The notes under the pieces are model-generated. The model saw only the letters and a list, made by a program, of their open reading frames with translations, ran no database searches and had not been told where the DNA came from. Positions 5,938-6,498 of a DNA stretch of 6,498 bases are shown here, one piece after another. Position 1 is the first letter of the stretch; each line of letters begins with the position of its first letter. The DNA is from Rhodospirillales bacterium (GTDB lineage Bacteria > Pseudomonadota > Gammaproteobacteria > Steroidobacterales > Rariloculaceae). The position numbers and the translations under genes were made by a program. The DNA is taken from the NCBI GenBank assembly GCA_024640665.1, contig JAHEEO010000177.1:1-6498 (forward strand), written 5' to 3'.

Positions 5938-6498
5938 ATGACGTGGAACTCACTTAGCGACTTCGTCTCACAGCATCGGCGAATCTTTGTACTGACAGGC
6001 GCAGGTTGCAGCACCGACTCCGGCATTCCTGACTATCGCGACCTAAACGGCAACTGGAAACGCGCACAGCCGGTCATGTACCAAGCATTCATGAACGATT
6101 TAGCGACAAGGCAGCGTTATTGGGCACGCAGTTTGGTCGGGTGGAAGCGCTTTGGACACGCGCCGCCAAACAATGCGCACCTGGCATTAGTCCAACTCGA
6201 AAGTTCCGGCCGCATTGAGCTGCTGGTGACGCAGAATGTCGATAGGTTGCACCAGGCTGCCGGCACTCGTCGTGTGCTCGATTTGCATGGCCGTATGGAC
6301 GTCGTACGTTGTACCAGCTGTGGCCACAAGGAATCTCGGAGCGTCACGCAACGAACGCTTCGACAAAGTAATCCGCGGTGGGACAATCTCGACGCCGCCG
6401 CCGCGCCAGACGGCGACGCCGATGTCGGGCACACAGATTTCTCGGATTTTGTCGTGCCTTCATGCAGACACTGCCATGGCATCTTGAAACCCGATGTG
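5938..6498 (+). CDS. SIR2-family NAD-dependent protein deacylase, class II (SIRT4-like), 3' truncated by window edge
   Basis: The frame runs from ATG at 5938 to the window end (187 residues, no stop). Sirtuins remove acyl groups from lysines using NAD+, giving nicotinamide and O-acyl-ADP-ribose; SIRT4-like members are also reported to have ADP-ribosyltransferase and lipoamidase activities. The NAD-binding GAGCSTDSGIPDYRD is at 21-35, TQNVDRLHQ at 98-106, the catalytic His117 in DLHGRMD, and the zinc cysteines are C125/C128 (CTSC) and C176/C179 (CRHC). RQRYWARSLVGW (58-69) and APDGDADV...VVPSC..C.G.LKPDV match human SIRT4 closely as I recall it, which supports class II rather than the CobB/SIRT5 class. 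The usual Gly or Ala of NVD(G/A)LH is Arg103. Roughly the last 100 residues are missing. An in-frame ATG at 5893 would add 15 residues; 5938 is preferred because it gives the usual short lead before GAG, though neither start has a clear ribosome-binding site. Confidence 0.93.
   Translation, partial: MTWNSLSDFVSQHRRIFVLTGAGCSTDSGIPDYRDLNGNWKRAQPVMYQAFMNDLATRQRYWARSLVGWKRFGHAPPNNAHLALVQLESSGRIELLVTQNVDRLHQAAGTRRVLDLHGRMDVVRCTSCGHKESRSVTQRTLRQSNPRWDNLDAAAAPDGDADVGHTDFSDFVVPSCRHCHGILKPDV

Noticed and set aside
5622..6026. Long minus-strand frame across the recQ-sirtuin gap
   Set aside because: It overlaps the RecQ N-terminus and the sirtuin NAD-binding motif in another frame, and its translation is low-complexity and Arg/Ser-rich without family resemblance.

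Overview
The window looks like an ordinary chromosomal stretch of a proteobacterium, most likely a free-living (possibly marine) gammaproteobacterium. It has moderate GC content, closely packed genes, a YajQ/RecQ/Sir2 set of proteobacterial type, a phasin that implies polyhydroxyalkanoate granules, and an outer-membrane-type lipoprotein signal. The taxon is inferred from protein resemblance recalled from memory, not from any search.

Layout, left to right. (1) The C-terminal ~93% of a YajQ-family nucleotide/c-di-GMP-binding protein on + (from base 2 to 451), closed by a strong intrinsic terminator (479-515). (2) A minus-strand pair: a short phasin with a lysine/alanine-rich tail (541-915) and, upstream of it, an unrecognised acidic 157-residue protein (1039-1512). 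The phasin has its own good sigma70-type promoter (960-989), and a perfect 6-bp inverted repeat sits on the -10 element. The promoter lies inside the longest possible phasin reading frame, so it fixes the start at 915. (3) A 190-base spacer with no convincing gene (1513-1702). (4) A minus-strand gene (1703-3853) for a large secreted lipoprotein. It fuses an N-terminal domain of unknown fold, a complete metallo-beta-lactamase-fold hydrolase and a C-terminal methyltransferase-like domain of the COG4798 type. (5) recQ on minus (3943-5769), complete with helicase, zinc/RQC and HRDC regions. (6) A 168-base divergent intergenic region. (7) The first 187 codons of a class II (SIRT4-like) sirtuin on +, running off the right edge (5938-6498).

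The genes do not form one obvious pathway: they are a mix of housekeeping DNA repair, protein deacylation, carbon storage and an envelope enzyme. The most unusual item is the hydrolase-methyltransferase lipoprotein fusion. Its predicted location outside the cytoplasm, and its altered SAM-binding loop, make an ordinary SAM-dependent methyltransferase role doubtful. The phasin operator-like repeat and the unrecognised acidic protein next to the phasin are the next most interesting points. No tRNA, rRNA, CRISPR array, insertion sequence or prophage was seen.
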